Position numbers and translations under genes: made by a program
The notes under the pieces: model-generated
Databases searched by the model: none
What the model was told of the DNA's origin: nothing
The model's input: the letters and a program-made list of their open reading frames with translations, nothing else
In this document: in pieces, positions 41,491 through 54,488 of the stretch
Layout: every line of letters starts with the position of its first letter
How positions within the stretch are numbered: position 1 is the first letter of the stretch
Assembly (NCBI RefSeq): GCF_000003815.2
Contig: NC_049997.1
Location: 8,734,431 to 8,798,430, forward strand
DNA: 64,000 nt
Source of the DNA: Branchiostoma floridae
Lineage: Eukaryota; Chordata; Leptocardii; Amphioxiformes; Branchiostomatidae
Reading direction: 5' to 3'

Positions 41491-43589
41491 TGTAGGATAT
41501 CATGCAGTGCATTCAAGTTATTAGTAAGTAGAAGTTTTGCAATAGAACCGTAGAAACATATTTGTATATATAGAATCTCTGGTTTCTTGAATAACTGTTA
41601 TGTTGTACAGTTGTGAATGTTACTATTGATGTCTACCATTCATCCAGGCATATAGTAGAGAACGATTTTCTGTCGCCCGAGTCCAATAGAGTCGTAAAAT
41701 AAACATAACTCAGGATATTTTTGATCGTTTTAAATGCCATAACCGTCTGATTGATTAAAATTGTTTGGAAGATAAGATCTTTATGTCTGCATTCCCGAAT
41801 CGGTTTCCATTCAACGTTTCATTCCAAAGAGCTATGCCATTTTCTGTGTAGACATTTCTATCTTCAGGGCATCTACTGGTATTTCTGCAAACCATGAGTA
41901 ATGTTGTACAATCTATATTCCTATACTTGCACTTACTGGAAATGGTTGGTATAAATTCCCGTTTTGGAATGAAAGATACGGATTTGCAATGCGAATCTCT
42001 CCATTTAAAAGAAATAACAGCATGCTATTATATGAAACACGTGCACTGTGGGTTTGAAAGTTACCATTCAAACCGGGGTTGTTCTATATACATCTAGGTA
42101 AAGTTATATTAAGCTTTCCAATCTGAACACACGTATGCTACTAGTATACCAAATGATATAGTCTTCATTTGTGTTCTTTCACATTTTCGTCTTTGACTGT
42201 GGTACTGGCTTTGGCATTCTATGACATAAGTAGCCGTTTTTCAAATTCTATTTGTAATTTACAGCATCTATTTTTACAGAATTTTGTAGCTGCTGTGTAC
42301 GATTTACAATATGGTCAGACACTTTGTTTTAAAAACAGTCGAAAATTGATGCGCACACGGGTTTCTAATAGAAACTGAAATGTTGATTTCATTCCATGAA
42401 ACTTTCTAACCATGTTTTTTTTCCGTGTCCTATATTTCCGGAGGGGGTACCAGGACCTGCGCTTCCACCATTCAATACACTAGTATACCATTTGCACAGA
42501 TTTACTGCATCTTGTCAAACATATGTTATTCTTACTTTCTTTTAATAGTGGCACCGATATAAGTTGTCTTAACTTGAGTGGGCCGTTACATGTCTGTTAT
42601 TTTGCCTTTATGTGTTTGTTCAATAAAAAAAATAAAAAATAAAAAAATCAACATTTGACTTAACTGAAATCGATTAGCAAGACAAGACAGTTTTCATCCT
42701 GATGAGCCGTTTTTTGACAGATGTCAGCTGATTGTCGTTCCAATAGACACAAGGTTACTAATGGCTAATGCATCATCTTCGATATTCGCTACAATATCGC
42801 CGCAGGGATTTATAATGTATCAAGGGTTTAGTTGTAGATAACAGCAGGCCAGGACTCTTGTGGGTATAATGCGTAATATGTTGTGTAACAATATTTGATG
42901 GATTGTTGTTCAGTATGTACAAGGCGCAGAGCCAACCCCTCTCCTTCTACCGTCTTTTACCTTTCCATCCGAAGGCAGATATCCATTTTTACACCGGGGT
43001 AGAGTGAGAGAAGCCGCAAGGACACTACGTCTAGCTAACCTTTGACATTTGACCTTTGAACTTTATTCATCAACTTGTCAACAATGTTACTTACCACTAG
43101 TGCTAGTGCTAGTGCTAGTTAACAGCTGTGTCTTAACCTAAAAATAACATCATTGTTCCCAACAATGTGAAACTGAAGAAAATAATATCACAAATACTGA
43201 AAATAAGATAACAATTCCTATCGACCAGAGGGTTCGTCCATTCTGTCCAGAGCTAATTGAAGACTAATATCACTTCTTATTGCATGCCCCAAATGTTCTG
43301 TTATGCTTAATTCACTGCACACAAGACTATCGTCGGACATCAATGGACTTAGATTGTTAGTTTAGATACATTATGACATGTGACAACCTCTGTCTGGTAT
43401 ACATGGAAAATATATTAAAGAATGTCTAGACGCTAGAAATCCCTCCAATAATTGTAAAAGACCATTTTCATCCTATACTATACACACGTGTATTAAGTAG
43501 ATTAGACTTATAGAACTGTAGTTATGTATCAGTAGACGCCATGCTTTGTACCTTGCGCAATAAAGTTATCATCATAACAATATGATATA
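41491..43589. other. Intergenic; A-rich tail at 42625-42650
   Basis: No gene. TTCAATAAAAAAAATAAAAAAT near 42620 looks like the 3' tail of an old retroelement, but no coding remnant precedes it. A small (CTAGTG)n run is at 43097-43118. Confidence 0.45.
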
Positions 43590-43590
43590 A

Positions 43591-43655
43591 GCCAGCAATC
43601 GAACCCGTGACCTCTGGATTCTCGTGTCCACCATCCTAGCCACTCGACTATTCGA
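43591..43655 (-). ncRNA. tRNA-like segment (SINE head or tRNA pseudogene)
   Basis: On the minus strand TAGTCGAGTGG fits a Pol III A box and GGGTTCGATTGC a B box, about 45 bp apart as in a tRNA gene. No complete cloverleaf with a clean acceptor stem is visible, so a functional tRNA is unlikely. A GCAATAAAG-(ATC)n stretch lies next to it on the plus strand. Confidence 0.5.
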
Positions 43656-44361
43656 AACTTTGTGGCGGTCATCTTTAAGCAAAGATGTAATTTCACAGTC
43701 CCTACCAGACTGAGTACGCTTGCTATCATAGGGAGAATAATTTGCCAGCACAGTTTTGCTACCAGATTAATCTAAGCGTGGACTGACTCCCCTGGCCAAT
43801 TTTCCGATTTTTTTTTTTTTTGTGTTTGCCAAATTCTAAGATTCCCGCTCCCCAGTGGAGGCTAGTAATTTCATTCCATCAACGTACATGTATAACCGTG
43901 CAAGTGACGTCTAGTGTAGACTGGTAACGCCAAGAAGCACACACTGCCCATTCCCTTACATGAGTCAGACTGTCTAAATCACTCACGTAGACAATAACTA
44001 TGTCGTCAGCAAGTTAACACTCTGTCCATAACGCAACCCGGTCAACTTTTTTCTTGGCAAAGGTCCCAAAACCTGTCCACCATGCAGCAAAAACAATTAT
44101 GTGGTGATATACTGGGTCTTTGCGGACTTATTCGGGGCTTATGTATGTGCCTGGTTAAATGATCTACATCACATACCATCATTGTCGGCGCCACGGTAAG
44201 ATTGCTAATTTTGCACGTATAAAAAAAGAATAATCGGTCTATCTTTAGTTGAAGAGTGGCATCCATGACTGTAAGAATTAACTCTGCTTTTAGTTTTAAT
44301 CAAGCTTTAGTTCAATTAAAGTCGTTTAGAGGGTGTGGTTCAGTTAATCATAAAGTTCTTA
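43656..44361. other. Intergenic, no gene seen
   Basis: Short poly-T at 43809-43821. Nothing else was recognised. Confidence 0.5.
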
Positions 44362-45604
44362 AGGCCCCCTCTCACTTGACGTGCGGCACGCTTGCGGCAT
44401 TGCTGCGTTCGAAAACGCAGATGTACCGCCACGGAACCTAGAGGTGCCGCAAGCAAACCTAGAGGTGCCGCAAGCAAACCTAGAAGTGCCGCAAGCAAGC
44501 GCGACGTTTTTTAAAAAGTTTAAAAATAACGCAAGTGGCAAGATGCCGCAACATTGCCGCAACAGTGCCGCAACAGTGCCGCAACAGTGCCGCAACGGTG
44601 CCGCAACAGTGCCGCCACCATGCCCCAAGCAGTATCAAGGATATATTTTGCCTATTTTACACCAAGAATCAAAAGTAAACATCCTTTTATCACTGAAAAA
44701 CTATTTTAGATGCATTTCTAATAATTTTACAGTGGTTTTCGATCCAGTAAAAACACTGCGAATTCCACAAAACTTACCTTGTATCCGTATTCAGGGTTAA
44801 CTTAAAAATGCATCTTTTGATTTATTTAATTGGAAGTAGGTCAGTATTTTATACTTGAAAACAAAAAATAAGTAACTGGTTTATCGATTAACCTACGGAT
44901 GTAGAGAAAAAGATTATCGTACAACGTTCAAAAATAATTTATTTGTGTTGGATGATAACGAGTTTGCGTTTGCGTTATAACGTTACAAGCTAATCATTGC
45001 TGGTAGCCTGCCGCCGATAAAATACAAAATTGCAGTCATTCAAACCGATGGGCCATATTTTTCTCACTTTTTACAAATATGATAGACTTAGACATCAATA
45101 GGCTGGCAAGCCATCCGCCGACAATGAAAATACTCCGCGTCATACAAAATAAGTATGAAATATCAAGCATTTTCATTTTAAAAATTTGCAAAATTGGTGA
45201 ATAAACATATTAACATACATAATTACACATAACGTTACATGGTGCAAAACGTACACATCGATTCAAATCTGGTATATGGTTCGTGTCCGTTCATTTGGGT
45301 CATTTCCTTTACAGTAAAAGTCGTTCAAGGTTATTTATAGCATATGTATCATATAATTCATTATCATAAGGGAAATCTTTTCATTATAAATCTCATTTTG
45401 GGGCATTCTCATCATTTTACAGTGATTTTTCATAAATTGACAACGCTGCAATTGCCAATAACATGTTCATTTAGTTTAGAAACGCAGCAGTGCCGCACGT
45501 CAGTGTGAGTGCAAGACAAAATCGGCGAAATTAACACCGTAGTGCCGCAGTGAACGAACGCAGCAATGCCGCAAGCGTGCCGCACGTCAAGTGAGAGGGG
45601 GCCT
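44362..45604. mobile_element. 1.24-kb PIF/Harbinger-like element with 50-bp perfect TIRs
   Basis: Starts AGGCCCCCTCTCACTTGACG and ends with the exact complement. The terminal inverted repeats match for about 50 bp. TTA flanks both ends (44359-44361 and 45605-45607). Near the left end are three 23-bp repeats (CTAGAGGTGCCGCAAGCAAAC) and seven GCCGCAACAGT-type repeats. TGCCGCA also occurs inside the TIRs and in family A MITEs. The 139-codon frame is a translation of these repeats. No transposase is present. Confidence 0.9.
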
Positions 45605-46168
45605 TTACTATATTCTTACTTATTAGTCTGAGTGTCATCCTTGTTAGTTTACCGGGGCTTCTATAACCACAAACCCTTGCACCCCCCTCCCAGGATGCCC
45701 CCCCCCCTTCTTTGCTCATTGCTAAAGCTATACAGAAACACCACACTCGCAACATGCATATAACAGTCTAACTCTAAAACTTCCAAATCATGCTCGCTAT
45801 GAAGAGGTGTGGTAAAAGTTATGCTGCGTGCGTGTCAGGCCTATCGTACGACCTTCTGACGACGTTCAAAGAAGTGACAAGAAACCTTATTTGGGAAAAG
45901 CCAATCTGTACTTCGCCGGTTACCCGAGGCCAAGCTTAAACGATTTAGAAAGAAGCAATTCCGAAAAGAGGTTTAAAACGACGTTGTAATTATACAGCCC
46001 AGATGGTGACCCGCCCTGAATTTTGTACAGAATTCGCCGCCTACATTCTAAACACAAGGGGCTCATGAATGTATCGTACCGGACAGAGTCTTAGGTACAA
46101 CCCGACTTGCAAACAATCATGACTTTAAACATATTGGCAAATATCTAAAAATGAAGTATTCAAGCACT
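45605..46168. other. Intergenic, no gene seen
   Basis: No feature recognised. Confidence 0.5.
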
Positions 46169-46229
46169 GTATCCGAGCAAACTTTGTATCCGAGCAAACA
46201 CTGCATCCGAGCAAACAATGTATCCGAGG
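46169..46229. repeat. 17-bp tandem repeat, about 3.5 copies
   Basis: Units of GTATCCGAGCAAACACT with changes in the last three bases. Confidence 0.85.
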
Positions 46230-47109
46230 CGTATACAAAGACGTAGTTTGTATACAGCACCGGGCTAAGCCAGATGTATCTGCGTATCCCACCGCGGCAG
46301 GGATCTGTGATTTGTCCGGATTCGCTCGGAAACGTCCCGTATCCGCCATGGAGCACACTTCCGGATTCGTCAAGTCCCGATTTGTTTATTGACAGCACCT
46401 GGGGAATAATGATTGAGCGAGCTCAATGGGGAATGATCCAAAGGTCTGCAGTATCAGTGGACACCTAACAGCCTAATTTCCACACCTACTTTGCGCTCTG
46501 CGCCGTTAATGCAAAAGCTTAAACGAAATTGCACCCTGCTTAGTTTGAATGTCAAATATGACTTTCTTCATTCTTAAATACTGAGTAAATGTGAGAGGTT
46601 AAGTTCCCATACTACAGTAGGGATGAATTTACTCTTAATGCAATACATAATTCAACATATTAGTTTTGTCTAAAATAATTACATGGCGTATAAATCAAAT
46701 CATATACTTTGTTAGAAAAGTGTTCCTTCTGACCTACCATCACCTTCACCTTCTTACTTGCACTTGCCGATGCCACAGAGAGTGATGTATGAGTCCTGCT
46801 GGGCGCACACGCCTTTTACTTATCTACAACGCAAGACTCACAAGTATTGCTCGCCCAGGACACCGGAAGTTCCATTAGAGTGCCCTAAAAGCCGCTATGG
46901 GGCCATTATCGAACTTGACCATATTTCCCCCCCACCTATCTACCTACCAAATAGAACGTTCGATTGAAGTCCATCGACAGTTTCCAGACTGTCTCTGCCT
47001 GGTTTCTTGACTGGGGTCTCGACCTTTTCTCGAGGTTGTTTCAATCAAGTCAGATTAGAATAAAGTACAGCTTCCACCTATTTACATTCTTGGAAAATAT
47101 GTCGAACAA
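46230..47109. other. Intergenic, no gene seen
   Basis: No supported gene. Weak LINE-like sequence may begin before 47110. Confidence 0.45.
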
Positions 47110-47256
47110 GTGTCGTCGCTATCTATCAGTCCTTGAGATGGAATAAACATGTACAGGCACAAACTAGCAAAACCAATAAACTCTTAGGAGCCCTTTGCAA
47201 ACATTCAAGTTTATCTAAGGCACCTAATAATTTAATATCAAAAGAGAAAGTTGAGT
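47110..47256 (+). pseudogene. LINE reverse transcriptase fragment
   Basis: A plus-strand frame reads LRWNKHVQAQTSKTNKLLGAL followed by CKHSSLSKAP, the segment downstream of the catalytic palm in CR1/L2-like reverse transcriptases, where W-HI/V...K-N-LLG is typical. The frame is lost on both sides. It is a truncated relic. Confidence 0.55.
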
Positions 47257-47324
47257 AGGGGGGGTGCTCTTGAGTTAGCCTCTGGCAACACCATGATACG
47301 ATCAAAGCCAGAATATGAGATGAG

Positions 47325-50110
47325 AGCTTTATTTTGGTTCTTGCAGTTTAGTACATAAACTGAAATTCTAAACCAAATTACAATTGTGGGCATATGTTCG
47401 CCCGAGAGTATCAGTCTTTAAAAAGTATCATTATAAAACATTCATTATAAAATAGAGTTACATAATAAAAGACGTCAGCGTTTCGTCTTCCAGGGAACAT
47501 TAGACAATTGTCATTGAGAGGAAATGAATGTCTACAAAGTCTTGTTATACAGAGATGTTGCCTGATACAAAAACGACTTTCTAAGTCGCTCAGTGCGACA
47601 CGCCGGTAGTGTGAGCTGGTTGCAGTTCCTTAGTGTGCGTCCAGTCTGCTGTTGCCTGTTCCCCGTAACCATGTAGTGTAGCGGATGGTCACTGGCGCGC
47701 ATCTGGTTTAGAAGTGTCACTGCTGCTTCTTCACGCCTGGACCGGAGAGTTGGCAGGAGGGTAGTCGTGCAGGAGGCATCACTGTTTCGGTGAATGATCC
47801 TCATGGCTCTTTTCTGTACTGCCTCGAGGGTGTTTGACTGTGAGATGGTGCACCCAACGTACACAACGTTTGCATATTCCAGTACCGGTCTGATGAGGGT
47901 TGTGTACACTGTTGTTAAATCCTCAGCAGGCATACCACCTTTGGCAAGAAGACGTAGGAAGTGCAAGCGTTGAGAGCCTTTTCCCGTCACGTGAGAAATG
48001 TGGCTGTCATACTTAAGGTTGGAACTGATCTTGAAACCGAGGTAGGGAGCACATGTAACGACTGTTACCTCCTTTCCTCCTAGAGTAAGTGGAGGGAGGT
48101 CAGGTGGTATTCTGGCGAAACATATCCTAAGCTCGTACGATTTGTCGCCATTCATGGTCATGTTGTTTTGTGTTGCCCATGAGTCCAGGTGGGTAGCCTC
48201 TTCCTGCATGGTGGTGTCGGATTCAGCAGTGATACAGGGGATGCAACGAGACAATCCAATGTCATCAGCATAACCGATGTTGGTGGTCGTTTCGTGTTTG
48301 ACAGTTCGAGAGGACATATACACCAGGAATAGGTAAGGTGACAAGACTCCCCCCTGGGGTACACCAGAAGTGACGTCGTGCCAGCTGCTGAATTCACCGT
48401 TGGCGGCGACACGCTGTTTCCTGCCAGACAGATAACTGTTGATCCAAGTCAACATTTGAACAGGGATACCGCGTGTAGCAAGGTGCTGTAGAAGAATCCC
48501 ATGGTCTACTTTGTCAAAAGCCTTTGACATATCTGCAAGTAACCCGCGCACCACTGATGTCTGCTTGTTGTCAAGACTAGTAACCCAGGACTGGTATGCC
48601 TTTAGCAGTGCAGCAGTGGTTTACGATTTAGGCATATATGCAAACTGATCCTTGATCCATGGTTTCATTATGGGGAAGAGTTTGTTTAGCACGAGACGTT
48701 CCTGCACCTTTCCCAGTGTAGAGATCAGAGAGATCGGCCTCCAGTCCTTCTTGCACGTAGGGTGTGTTGTTTTGGGTACGGGACAGATGTTTGCAGTTTT
48801 CCACGCAGACGGCATGATGCCCGTGTTGTAGGATGTGTTCATCAGATGACAGATGACCGGACTGAGGTCCTCACAGAACTGGCTCAGAACCCAGTTTGGT
48901 ACACCATCGGGACCACAGGCTTGCCTTGGGTTTAGATTTTTTAACAATGTCTTTACTTGGCCAATGCTGCAGAGATCGTAGGAGTCATCAGTGGGTGGGA
49001 GTGGGAACAGAGCAAAGGTGTTGCTGACTGACATCGCCTCCCCGAAGAAGTTGTTTAGGTGATCTGCTACTTGTTTCTCTGGGATGTTGGTGAGAGTGAC
49101 CTTTCGTTTTGATCTCTGAGTGCGGCCTAGTTCGTTGTTTACAAAATTCCACCAGTCCCGGGGATTTTGCTTTTTCAGCGATCCAATGCACCTGTTGTAG
49201 TAAAATCGTTTTTGCTTCCTGATAAGAGTCTGTACATGGTTCCGGAGTTTCTTCCAGCGCTCTGTTTTGCCATACTTCAGGTAGACTGCTTGTCTTTTTT
49301 GAAGTGCCGATTTGATTGTGTCGGTCATCCAGTACTTGTCAACGTTTCTGGTCTTCTTCCTCCTGAAAGGTATGCAGGTGTCGAGCATGGTTTGAATGAT
49401 GTCGTAGAAGGTGGTGACCTTGTCCTCGACTGTGCTTGCGCTGTACACACTGGACCAGTCCGTGATCGCCATGCACAGTCCTAGAGCGTCCTTTCTCTCC
49501 TGTGTTACCAGGCGGTGCCTGGTTCTGGAGGGCTCACAGTGGTTTTGATGGATTTGGGGTTTCCAAATCACACAGTTGTGATCACTTGCTCCGAGGGGTG
49601 CTATGGTAGTCGGTGTCTGATATTGGTTGTGGACATTTGTAATGATTAGATCCAGCACACTGTCGGCGCGGGTGGACATTGACACTACCTGTTTCAACTC
49701 GGGGTGACTGGTCAGCAGTGGGTTCAGTGGAAGCTTGTTGAAATCGCCACACAGAATGATACCTGCGTGTGGATGTTTTCGGCGAATTTCATCCAAGGAG
49801 TTGATCAGGTATTGATTAGTTGCGGTTTGCAGGTGAGGTTCGTTTGCCAAAGGAGGGTGATAAAGTGCTCCCAAGAAAAGGCTGGGGATGGCTCTTGGAG
49901 TCCAGTGTGGTTCGAGCTGTATCCACATACATTCAATGTCATCAGGTGTCGAGATGTTGACAGGAGTTGCCTTTATACCTGATTTGATGTAGAATACGCA
50001 TTTGATACTGCTGGGGGACCTCAGTACCACAACAACTAAGATGTTTGACGTCCAATACCATGCAGACTGCATTGTAAAAGTGTACGTAGCCATAAAGGTA
50101 ACCCCAGTAT
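47325..50110 (-). mobile_element. 5'-truncated non-LTR retrotransposon (CR1/L2-like)
   Basis: A minus-strand LINE whose single ORF covers endonuclease and reverse transcriptase. An AATAAA on the minus strand near 47331 gives a plausible 3' end. The 5' end stops within the endonuclease, as usual for incomplete reverse transcription, and abuts a plus-strand LINE 3' end. Confidence 0.82.
47532..50093 (-). pseudogene. LINE ORF: endonuclease plus reverse transcriptase, one internal stop
   Basis: About 850 codons in one frame, interrupted only by a TAA at 48621-48623. The N-terminal part is an apurinic-type endonuclease lacking its first third; CGDFN and the GASDHN motif remain. Next come the RT finger (WRPISLIS) and palm motifs ADMSKAFDKVDH, SGVPQGG and YADD, and the thumb with LEAVQKRAMRIIHRN. 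Family knowledge: such proteins nick target DNA and prime cDNA synthesis there. The missing 5' part and the stop make this copy inactive. The single lesion suggests a fairly recent insertion. The clade (CR1, L2 or Crack) cannot be fixed by eye. Confidence 0.85.
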
Positions 50111-50126
50111 AAGCCTTGCAAGAGAA

Positions 50127-50255
50127 CTTGAATGGGATAGTCTAGCCACAAGGAGCCACTATCATCATTATAGTATGATGATATCAGGTAAGCTTCCTGG
50201 GTTTGCCACGTTTTGCTTTGTCTGCAATTTCAATAAATCTAAATCTAAATCTGCT
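50127..50255 (+). pseudogene. 3' end of a second LINE on the opposite strand
   Basis: The plus strand reads ARELEWDSLATR, matching the L-W-SL-RR motif that closes CR1/L2 reverse transcriptases. About 80 bp further on it ends in AATAAATCTAAATCTAAATCT, a short tandem 3' tail typical of these elements. It is immediately followed by the CA microsatellite. Confidence 0.55.
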
Positions 50256-50285
50256 TCGAATTCCCGAGTTATTAAACTAAAACAA

Positions 50286-50766
<481 letters not shown>

Positions 50767-51949
50767 CTAAAGCATAACGTTCCCGGCAAAGGTAAAAGAC
50801 TATCGAGCAGTGAATAGTCCATTTATGATGGATGTGTAACGGCCTGCACGTACAGGTTTACATCCGAAGACAAACGTCCTCTGAAAGATGTATTGCCGGA
50901 AGCAGGGAGGTGTGACATTGGATCTGAGTGACATTCATCATTTCAGGAAATTCTCCAAAGAGATTGTCATTATAGATATAGGTGAACGATTCCTTACAAG
51001 GGGAGCACCGAGCCATATTGCCTGGGGACCCGCGGTCAAGGAACTACCATTCCAGACGTGAGAAGTTGTATATCGGAAAGTATATTATAGAAAGTATATT
51101 AGAAAATATATCAGCTATATATCATAAATTGATAGATGACGCATGTGAACATTGAGTGCACCAAGATAACATATGAAACTCAGTGCATGAATTCGGGTTA
51201 CTCGAGATGATTTTGTATGGCCACAGACGTTTTTATAAGGTGTGGCCCCGCCGAATGACCGAGAAGATAAGTTAAAGGCATATATAGCAGACACCTACGT
51301 AGATAGATGCCCTCAAACATGACGGGTATTCGGCATTAGGTGTTACTGACCGATGGCTTAGAAGGGTACCACCGGTCAAGCTTTACAGATAGGTGGGCGG
51401 AAAGAAGAAAAAAGATCACAGACGCAGGCTGGTAGAATACGCCACGCAAACGTTATTACCTTCATTCATCATCTTAAAAGCTTGGGGTTTGCGGATGCAG
51501 GGGTTATTGACAGATAGATCCAAGGCAATACCCGGTCAAGATTTAAAGACACGTAAGAAACGCAGGGCAAAGTCCAATGTATGATGGTATAGTAAGACTT
51601 TACAACTATTCTTATTTATCCATCTTTGGATTATATTCAATGTATCAAAATCATCGTACCCTTGAAAACACAGTAAGTGCTAGTATATGTAGTAAATATT
51701 CATAAAAATATTCTTCAAAAGGGAGCCAACCCAGGGCGTTGTAAACCTTACTTAGCGAGTTTTTTTTTCACAAATGAAGCAAGGTGGCCATGATTATGTA
51801 AAAGATGTAGCATTTGAACTCTAGTAAAATTCTAAGAGCAAAGGGTTAAGTTTCCTCTGAAATCCTGATGGCTAAAAAACATATTCACCCATCCTACACT
51901 TTATGCTTGATATATAAGACAAAATCTTTTTGATGTGTGACTCAATATC
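50767..51949. other. Intergenic, no gene seen
   Basis: Unique-looking AT-rich sequence with a short TATATTAGAAA-type repeat near 51070-51110. Confidence 0.5.
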
Positions 51950-51955
51950 TTTATT
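51950..51955 (-). terminator. Candidate polyadenylation signal of LRR-Ig gene 1
   Basis: AATAAA on the minus strand, about 360 bp after the stop codon at 52313. Confidence 0.4.
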
Positions 51956-52312
51956 CAAAGCAAAATAAGGTTTATAAACTGACATCATTGACTGAACAAA
52001 TTTTGAATTCATTGACACACATTTCAAACCATTATCACCATTCTAGAACTTCCATCTATCCATCAATATCATCAAAAGATCTGATCATACAAACACGTAT
52101 TGTTATCTTATTTTTACAACAATAATTACTTGCATAGAGTGAGAGTGAGATAGCATCTTAAACAGAACATTATTGAATTGCTTAAGTGACTCAATACACT
52201 ACAACACACTAGAATTTGGCTCATTCTACTCATAACTTCGGACTATAGACAGTGACATTTGACTTCTACAAGATGAACGTTTGCAACCTTTAGAATACTA
52301 CATACCCTACAT

Positions 52313-54488
52313 CTACGTAACTGTAAGCTGCACAACCTTAGAATCAGAGCCTAAGCCATTGAGTGCTTTGCAATGATACTCTCCAGCATCGCCTGCCACT
52401 AAGTCGCTGACTGTCAGGGCCCCATTCTCATAGTTCACGCGGAACTTGTTATACTGGTAGGAATACTTGGACAGCTCAACTCCGGGAGACTGAGGAATAG
52501 TCCAGAAGATTTCTGCCTGAGGACAGGCCGTCACGTTACACGTCAGGATCGCGTCTTTACCCACAGTGCCCTGGACCTGTCCGCCGGTTTGGTCGATCTT
52601 CGGTGCGGAGGTTTGTGGCTTACAGTCGTCACAAGTGAGTTCATCAACACTCAGGTCACGTAACTTCTTTCCAAAGTACTTGGATGGAGAGCGACATTCA
52701 ACTTGAATTTCGAGCATAGGACTTGCGGTTTTAAGCCACTGGGCAAAATCCTTCATTAAGCAATCACATGCCCAGGGGTTGCTGTCAAGGGACACTTTAC
52801 TCAAGTTTTTGAAGCCAGAGAAAATGTTACCGGGCAGATAGCTGGCTAAGTTGTCCGCAAGGTTCACTGTTTCCAAACTAGACAGGCCCACAAATGCACC
52901 ATTTTCGATGAAACTGATGCGGTTACCCTCCAGCACAAGAGTGTTTAGCTTGGTATTCGGGAAGGAATTGCTCGATAGATGGGTGATTGAGTTAGAGGTC
53001 ATGTCAATCCGACTCAGGTTCACGTATGACATGAGCATATCTGTAGGGACCATACTGATTCTATTGCCCTTAAAGAAAAGTGCGGAAAGGTTGGCGGATT
53101 TGCCAAAGTCGGTGGTGATGTTTTCAATTTGATTATAAGAGAGTGTTAGAGATGTCAGATTAGACAAGCAGTTCAGGGCATCTGTAGGAACTGCCTGCAA
53201 ATGATCCTCATCTAAAACCAACGACTGTAGGGAGGGGAGGTCGCAGAAGGCCTGGGCGTTAAGTGTACCATTCTGGTTAAGTGCATTTGCGAGGTTTAAG
53301 CGGTCAAGCCTCTCTAACCCTTTGAAGGCATCAGCCGGTATCATATCCATCTCATTGTCGTACAGATCTAACGTCATGAGAAACGCTGCGTCGCTAAGGC
53401 CTGTTGGGGGAGCTTTAAGTTTGTTGTTGTTTAGCGAGATGGTTTGGACTTCTTTAAGTCCGGAGAAGGAAATCTTATCGAGCATATTGTAGCTCAGATC
53501 GACTTCCTGTAGGTAATACACATCAAGAGCGCCGTCTGCGACCTCTGTCAGTTGGTTGTTGGCTAGATTGAGCGTCTGTACTCTAGTGGTTGAACCGAAG
53601 ACGCCCTTGGGGAAAGATTGGAGTTTATTGAACTCAAAGCTGACAAGGGTCAATGACTCGCTTTCTGACATGAGACCACTGGGGACAGTAGTGAGTTCGT
53701 TATGCGACAGGTCTAGTGATCTAAGGTACTTAGCGTGGTCAAAAGCCCCCGCTTCTATACTTGCTATCTTGTTGTCATTGAGAGTTAATGATGATATACC
53801 TTCCTTACCACCTGACTTAAATGTATCTTTAGTGATAGACGTCAACTGGTTGTTATTTAGTTGGATGTTAAGGGCGCTGAGGGTAAGCTCCATAAAGGCA
53901 CCATCATCAATAGTGGATATCATGTTGTTGCTGAGAACGATTTGGTTCAAGCGTTTAGCATTGGAAAACAGAGTTTTGGAAATCTTGGTTATCTGGTTGT
54001 CACTAAGGTCTATGCTGAACAACTTGGGCGTGTACTTGAACATGGTGGAGTCAAGATCGGTTAGATTGTTACCACTCAGGCTAAGACGTTCAAGATTTTC
54101 AAGGTCTTGAAATACCTTTCCCCCTATTGATGTGATCTGATTGTCGCTAATGTCTAAGAATTCCATGTGAGACAGACCTTTAAGATCGTCGTCTGAGAGA
54201 GTTGAAATTTGGTTTGACCCTGCATTGAGCTGCATGAGAAGCGGACAGTTTTGAAAGAGGCCGGAAGGAAACGTGGTTAGAGCGTTACCAGAGATATCGA
54301 AAAACTCGAGGTGACCGAGATCGTCAAAGGCACCTGACTCGATGGTTGATATCTTGTTACTTGGCAGTAAGAGTCGGTTTAGCCTTTTCAGACCCCTTAG
54401 GTCTGTGGCGCGAACCTCGGTGATGCCGGTACTGGTGAGGGAGAGGGACGTGATGTTTTCAGGTAGATTGCTGGGGATGTTCAGGATG
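52313..54488 (-). CDS. LRR-Ig gene 1, main coding exon
   Basis: It begins after acceptor TTTTAG by completing an Asn codon (AA|C) and then ILNIPSNLP. It holds all the LRRs, the LRRCT and the Ig domain in one exon of 2,176 bp. Confidence 0.9.

Noticed and set aside
44381-44800. 139-codon frame with NLEVPQA repeats
   Set aside because: It translates the 23-bp and 11-bp subterminal repeats of the transposable element; no start context or homology.
46169-46229. Possible CRISPR-like array of 17-bp repeats
   Set aside because: Units are contiguous without spacers, too short, and the context is an animal genome.
53556-54110. 184-codon plus-strand frame in LRR-Ig gene 1
   Set aside because: The complement of Leu/Asn-rich repeats; a shadow frame.
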